The notes beneath the pieces are model-generated. The model worked only from the letters and a program-made list of their open reading frames with translations, searched no databases and was not told the origin of the DNA. A program made the translations under genes and the position numbers. DNA of 64,000 nucleotides, from the NCBI RefSeq assembly GCF_040786285.1, contig NZ_JBFMKQ010000005.1, positions 1 to 64,000 on the forward strand, in the 5' to 3' direction. Below are positions 61,430 to 64,000 of this stretch, piece by piece (within the stretch, counting starts at the first letter, position 1; each line of letters begins with the position of its first letter). The stretch is from Aquimarina sp040786285 (GTDB lineage Bacteria > Bacteroidota > Bacteroidia > Flavobacteriales > Flavobacteriaceae).

Positions 61430-62107
61430 ATGAAAAAGAAAGAAAGTGGAACTAAAAGAATTAAGAAACCTTGGCCAACTAAAGATGCTATGGAACAGGT
61501 TTATGAAATGAAGTTTTGGGGTGCTAACAATTCTGATTTTTATTCAGGTGTAGGATCACATCATCCTGAAATAGTAAATCCATATATTGATGTTTTAACA
61601 GCATTCTTAACATCTTTTAAAAATCCTCTTACGCTATGTGATTTAGGTTGTGGGGATTTTAATGTAGGAAAAAAATTGGTGAAATACACTACTCAATATG
61701 TCGCTGTAGACATCGTGTCGGACCTTATAGAGTATAATAAGTCAACATTTAAAGAAGAAAATTTAGAGTTTCATTGCTTGGATATAGCAATAGATGATTT
61801 ACCTTCTGGAGATTGTGCAACATTGCGACAAGTACTACAACATTTATCGAATGCAGAAGTACAGCGTATATTGAGCAAATTAACTGATTTTAAATATGTT
61901 ATTGTAACAGAACATGTGCCTGAAGGAGATTTTATACCCAATAAAGATATTATTTCGGGGCAAGGCACTAGACTAAAGAAACAAAGTGGTTTAAACCTAT
62001 TAGCTCCACCATTTAATCTTAAGGTAAAAGAAGAAAAACAATTATTATCAGTTATTTTAAATGATCGTAAAGGGGTTATAGTTACTACATTTTATAAAAT
62101 TTTTTAA
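61430..62107 (+). CDS. Class I SAM-dependent methyltransferase
   Basis: The 225-residue protein has motif I (L-C-D-L-G-C-G-D-F-N-V-G, near residue 70), motif II (V-A-V-D-I-V-S-D-L-I-E-Y-N) and a G-D-C-A-T-L-R-Q-V-L-Q-H-L-S stretch at the position of motif IV/V. The frame is extended to GTG at 61424, but the ATG at 61430 is preferred. The N-terminal extension (residues 1-30) is basic. The G-S-H-H-P-E-I-V-N segment before the SAM fold is unlike most Methyltransf_11 proteins. The substrate is unknown; no operon partner is present. Confidence 0.78.
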   Translation: MKKKESGTKRIKKPWPTKDAMEQVYEMKFWGANNSDFYSGVGSHHPEIVNPYIDVLTAFLTSFKNPLTLCDLGCGDFNVGKKLVKYTTQYVAVDIVSDLIEYNKSTFKEENLEFHCLDIAIDDLPSGDCATLRQVLQHLSNAEVQRILSKLTDFKYVIVTEHVPEGDFIPNKDIISGQGTRLKKQSGLNLLAPPFNLKVKEEKQLLSVILNDRKGVIVTTFYKIF

Positions 62108-62176
62108 ATATATTCATGCCAATACACTGGGTTGTAATCAAATGTTTTACAGCGTTCCTTATATGGTACATTCGTT

Positions 62177-62977
62177 TTATTTTAATTGTATATGAATATG
62201 ATCATCGTGTCTAACTGCTCTGCAACCATGATAACGGATTTTACTATCAACTAAATTCATTCTTTTCTTTAAGTGGGGTTCAATGAAGAGCTTTCCTAAA
62301 TTTCTGTTTTTCAAGATACTTCTTATAAGCATTTTGGTTCCTTTTTCTGAGAAAACCAATTTTTTATTGATCTTTCCAAAAGTTACATATTTAGGATAAT
62401 CATATTGAAAATAACCACTTTTTAGGCACTTATGGCTTTGATTATATTCATTGGATTTAGGGTCTTCAAATACTCCATATCCACTTATTGATTTTTGTTT
62501 ATCAGTTATTTCTCCACTTTCGGCCTCATAAATCAAACTAATGTCAATTTTCTTTCCATCATTATGACTTAGATGCGGAAGTAGAGGGAATTTGTTTATA
62601 AATGGAAAATTTGCATCCAAATAATGGATTTCAATATTCGATGCATTCAATTCTTTTTCCGCTTGTAATAATAATTCATTTAATTCTGGTCTAACATAAT
62701 TTCTATTTAGAAACACAGTCATATAATTTGTTGGTTGTATTCGGTCTGTATGTTTTACCTTTTCCCGACCAAAAATTGGAGCAACAATAGGAACGATAAG
62801 TAATGTTGAAATCACATAAAGCCCTGTAAAAACGATTAGAGGTTTAAATCTCGAGTTCCATTCCCATTTTTTTATGAGTACGAGACTTAATAAATAAACA
62901 ATCCCACCAATTTGAGTCACTATAGTTAGAAAGACAAACAGGAGTATTTGAGATATTATTTTCAGTATAATGTTCAA
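62177..62977 (-). CDS. Membrane protein with LAS-type (MepA-like) peptidase motifs
   Basis: The 266-residue protein starts with TTG (62977) and has two N-terminal transmembrane helices (about residues 8-35 and 47-68). The C-terminal domain carries L-S-H-N-D-G-K-K-I-D-I-S (His 138, Asp 145) and ends R-H-D-D-H-I-H-I-Q-L-K (His 260, His 262). This spacing resembles the zinc site of LAS metallopeptidases such as MepA and D-Ala-D-Ala dipeptidases (S-H-x-x-G-x-x-x-D and H-x-H). If correct, it would be a peptidoglycan endopeptidase anchored in the inner membrane. It does not match a named family by eye; alternatives include a related but inactive fold. Confidence 0.55.
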   Translation of the reverse strand: MNIILKIISQILLFVFLTIVTQIGGIVYLLSLVLIKKWEWNSRFKPLIVFTGLYVISTLLIVPIVAPIFGREKVKHTDRIQPTNYMTVFLNRNYVRPELNELLLQAEKELNASNIEIHYLDANFPFINKFPLLPHLSHNDGKKIDISLIYEAESGEITDKQKSISGYGVFEDPKSNEYNQSHKCLKSGYFQYDYPKYVTFGKINKKLVFSEKGTKMLIRSILKNRNLGKLFIEPHLKKRMNLVDSKIRYHGCRAVRHDDHIHIQLK

Positions 62978-62987
62978 CTATTTGTTT

Positions 62988-63178
62988 TTAATTTTTCTTT
63001 TCTGCGATTGTAGGCAGTATACTTTTAGTAATTATGTTTTGAAATTCAATATCGTCCTCATCAGGAATAAAATGCCTTGCATTTTCAATAGATTAAAATA
63101 TTTTTGGGCCAGTATAAAGTTTGTCTGATAATCTTTTTGACCAATAATAATCTTAAATAGGCCATAATAAGCAACTAT
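62988..63178 (-). pseudogene. Frameshifted remnant of a gene (C-terminal fragment)
   Basis: Two adjoining frames read as one protein-like stretch interrupted by a shift near 63090-63100. The upstream part (63100-63178) gives A-Y-Y-G-L-F-K-I-I-I-G-Q-K-D-Y, then F-I-L-A-Q-K-Y-F-N-L-L-K, with a helical TPR-like character; the downstream part (62988-63089) gives I-E-N-A-R-H-F-I-P-D-E-D-D-I-E-F, then T-K-S-I-L-P-T-I-A-E-K-K-N and a stop. The junction has a single-base frame difference, so a decayed gene is likely. The N-terminus is missing; it abuts the DUF6090 gene stop. Assembly or sequencing error cannot be excluded. Confidence 0.4.
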
Positions 63179-63822
63179 TTAGTGGTATAGCTGTGTGCCA
63201 TTTTTATATCTTTTTGAACTTTTTCTAATGCTGTCAATAATTGTTTTTCAATTGATAGTAAATCAGTAGTCATTAGTTTAACTGAGCCAAATACATCAAA
63301 CACCTTCGTTGATGAGTTTAAGCTGAGTATCCTATCAAGTAAGGATTTTCCGAATTCAGAATAAGCTTCTTGACGTTTATAAATTTTTGAAATAATTTGG
63401 ATTAGCTCAATATCGTATTCCTGTATTATTCCGCTTATTTTCACGCTTTCAAATGCTGTGTTTTCAATATCTGCTAGTCTAACACCATTCCATCCTTTAA
63501 TTTGATTATGCTGAAATTTTTTATTTCTCATGTAATTTGCAAACATATCTTTTTCTGTTAAAGTACTTGCTAAACTATCCATATTGGATTTAATCAATTG
63601 ATGATACTCAATAGACTCCTCAAGATTACTTTTATTATTTTCTAATTCTATAAGTATATAATTTATAGACTTTTCTTTTTCTCTTTTGATTTTCTTTTCA
63701 TTTTGTAGGTCACTTGTATAAATTCCAAGAAAGACACCAAACGCAACAATTAAAAACTCTAATATATATTTGAATATACTTTTTGTAGATTTCTTCACTT
63801 TATCTTTTGGTTTAAATAACAC
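63175..63822 (-). CDS. DUF6090 family membrane-anchored protein
   Basis: The protein matches DUF6090: an N-terminal basic region followed by one transmembrane helix with I-L-E-F-L-I-V-A-F-G-V-F-L-G-I, then an extended coiled-coil domain (K-I-K-R-E-K-E-K-S-I-N-Y-I-L-I-E-L-E-N-N-K). I use the GTG at 63822 (about 215 residues); a longer frame starts with TTG at 63855. The family is widespread in Bacteroidota, often in multi-copy arrays, with no known function. The region upstream to the window end (63856-64000) shows no supported gene. Confidence 0.72.
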   Translation of the reverse strand: MLFKPKDKVKKSTKSIFKYILEFLIVAFGVFLGIYTSDLQNEKKIKREKEKSINYILIELENNKSNLEESIEYHQLIKSNMDSLASTLTEKDMFANYMRNKKFQHNQIKGWNGVRLADIENTAFESVKISGIIQEYDIELIQIISKIYKRQEAYSEFGKSLLDRILSLNSSTKVFDVFGSVKLMTTDLLSIEKQLLTALEKVQKDIKMAHSYTTK

Positions 63823-64000
63823 ACGACGTTTAATACATTGGTCGTAGCCGAGCAAAATATTACTAAGCTATCGACATGTTTGCACTGATTTTTTAATGTA
63901 TTCACTTTAAAATCTCTGCGCCATCACAAATATACAAGAACCATTGAGGAATTACTTAACTGCTGCGACATCATACTTCATATTTGCAACAGTTAGTATT

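Noticed and set aside
1..64000. CRISPR arrays, insertion sequences, integrases, phage genes and tRNA genes
   Set aside because: I found no regularly spaced repeats, no transposase or integrase motifs and no cloverleaf. Repeats present are the 101-bp element, the nested palindrome and coding FnIII repeats, which are described above.

Overview
The window looks like a chromosomal segment of a marine member of the Flavobacteriaceae (Bacteroidota); an Aquimarina-like genus would fit, but that is inference. Signs are the low G+C content, promoter boxes of the Bacteroidota type (TTG, about 20 nt, TAnnTTTG), scarce Shine-Dalgarno sites, a T9SS-sorted endonuclease, a TonB receptor with a carboxypeptidase-D-like plug, many Bacteroidota-restricted DUF families (DUF6048, DUF6452, DUF6768, DUF6090, DUF2911) and a 6S RNA in the zapA-rny gap. 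There is no tRNA, insertion sequence, phage gene or CRISPR array; the window opens inside a 5S rRNA gene, the end of an rRNA operon.

Layout. 1-13.5 kb: 5S tail, hemolysin III-type membrane protein, a NeuD-acyltransferase/FAD-oxidoreductase fusion, a ZIP transporter with a methyltransferase, a THUMP RNA methyltransferase, a secreted BNR-repeat protein, a dienelactone hydrolase lipoprotein, and the rlmD-DUF6452-DUF6048 operon. 13.6-21.1 kb: ECF sigma factor with DUF6768 partner, rocD, small membrane proteins, an Smr protein, two related surface lipoproteins and a cysteine desulfurase. 21.2-28 kb: TonB receptor plus M23 peptidase, then a divergent galactofuranosyltransferase-like gene and glf. 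28-47.6 kb: core genes (zapA, 6S RNA, rny, clpC, gyrA, pheT, pta-ackA) with three tandem paralogues, a TPR protein, a TlpA-like lipoprotein and a DUF2911 protein.

47.6-64 kb is more accessory. It holds a Cys-rich peptide with a double-glycine-type leader, a 952-residue T9SS endonuclease, an apparently degenerate CD-NTase fused to a two-helix membrane (SLATT-like) domain, a large membrane protein with an AIM24-like tail, a nested palindromic element, small HAD/NTF2/DUF1801 genes, rlmF, an HxlR-controlled alcohol dehydrogenase with a readable divergent promoter, a LAS-type peptidase-like membrane protein and a frameshifted gene remnant.

The most notable signals are (1) the CD-NTase-like/2TM fusion whose three expected catalytic positions all look substituted, (2) a 101-bp structured intergenic element present three times at exactly equal length (21109, 51118, 57312), two copies of which flank the CD-NTase region, (3) the orphan Cys-rich leader peptide, and (4) a lipoprotein domain occurring three times in two adjacent genes, once split by a thrombospondin-type-3-like calcium-binding insert. 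All family calls were made by eye from the sequence; no database search was run.
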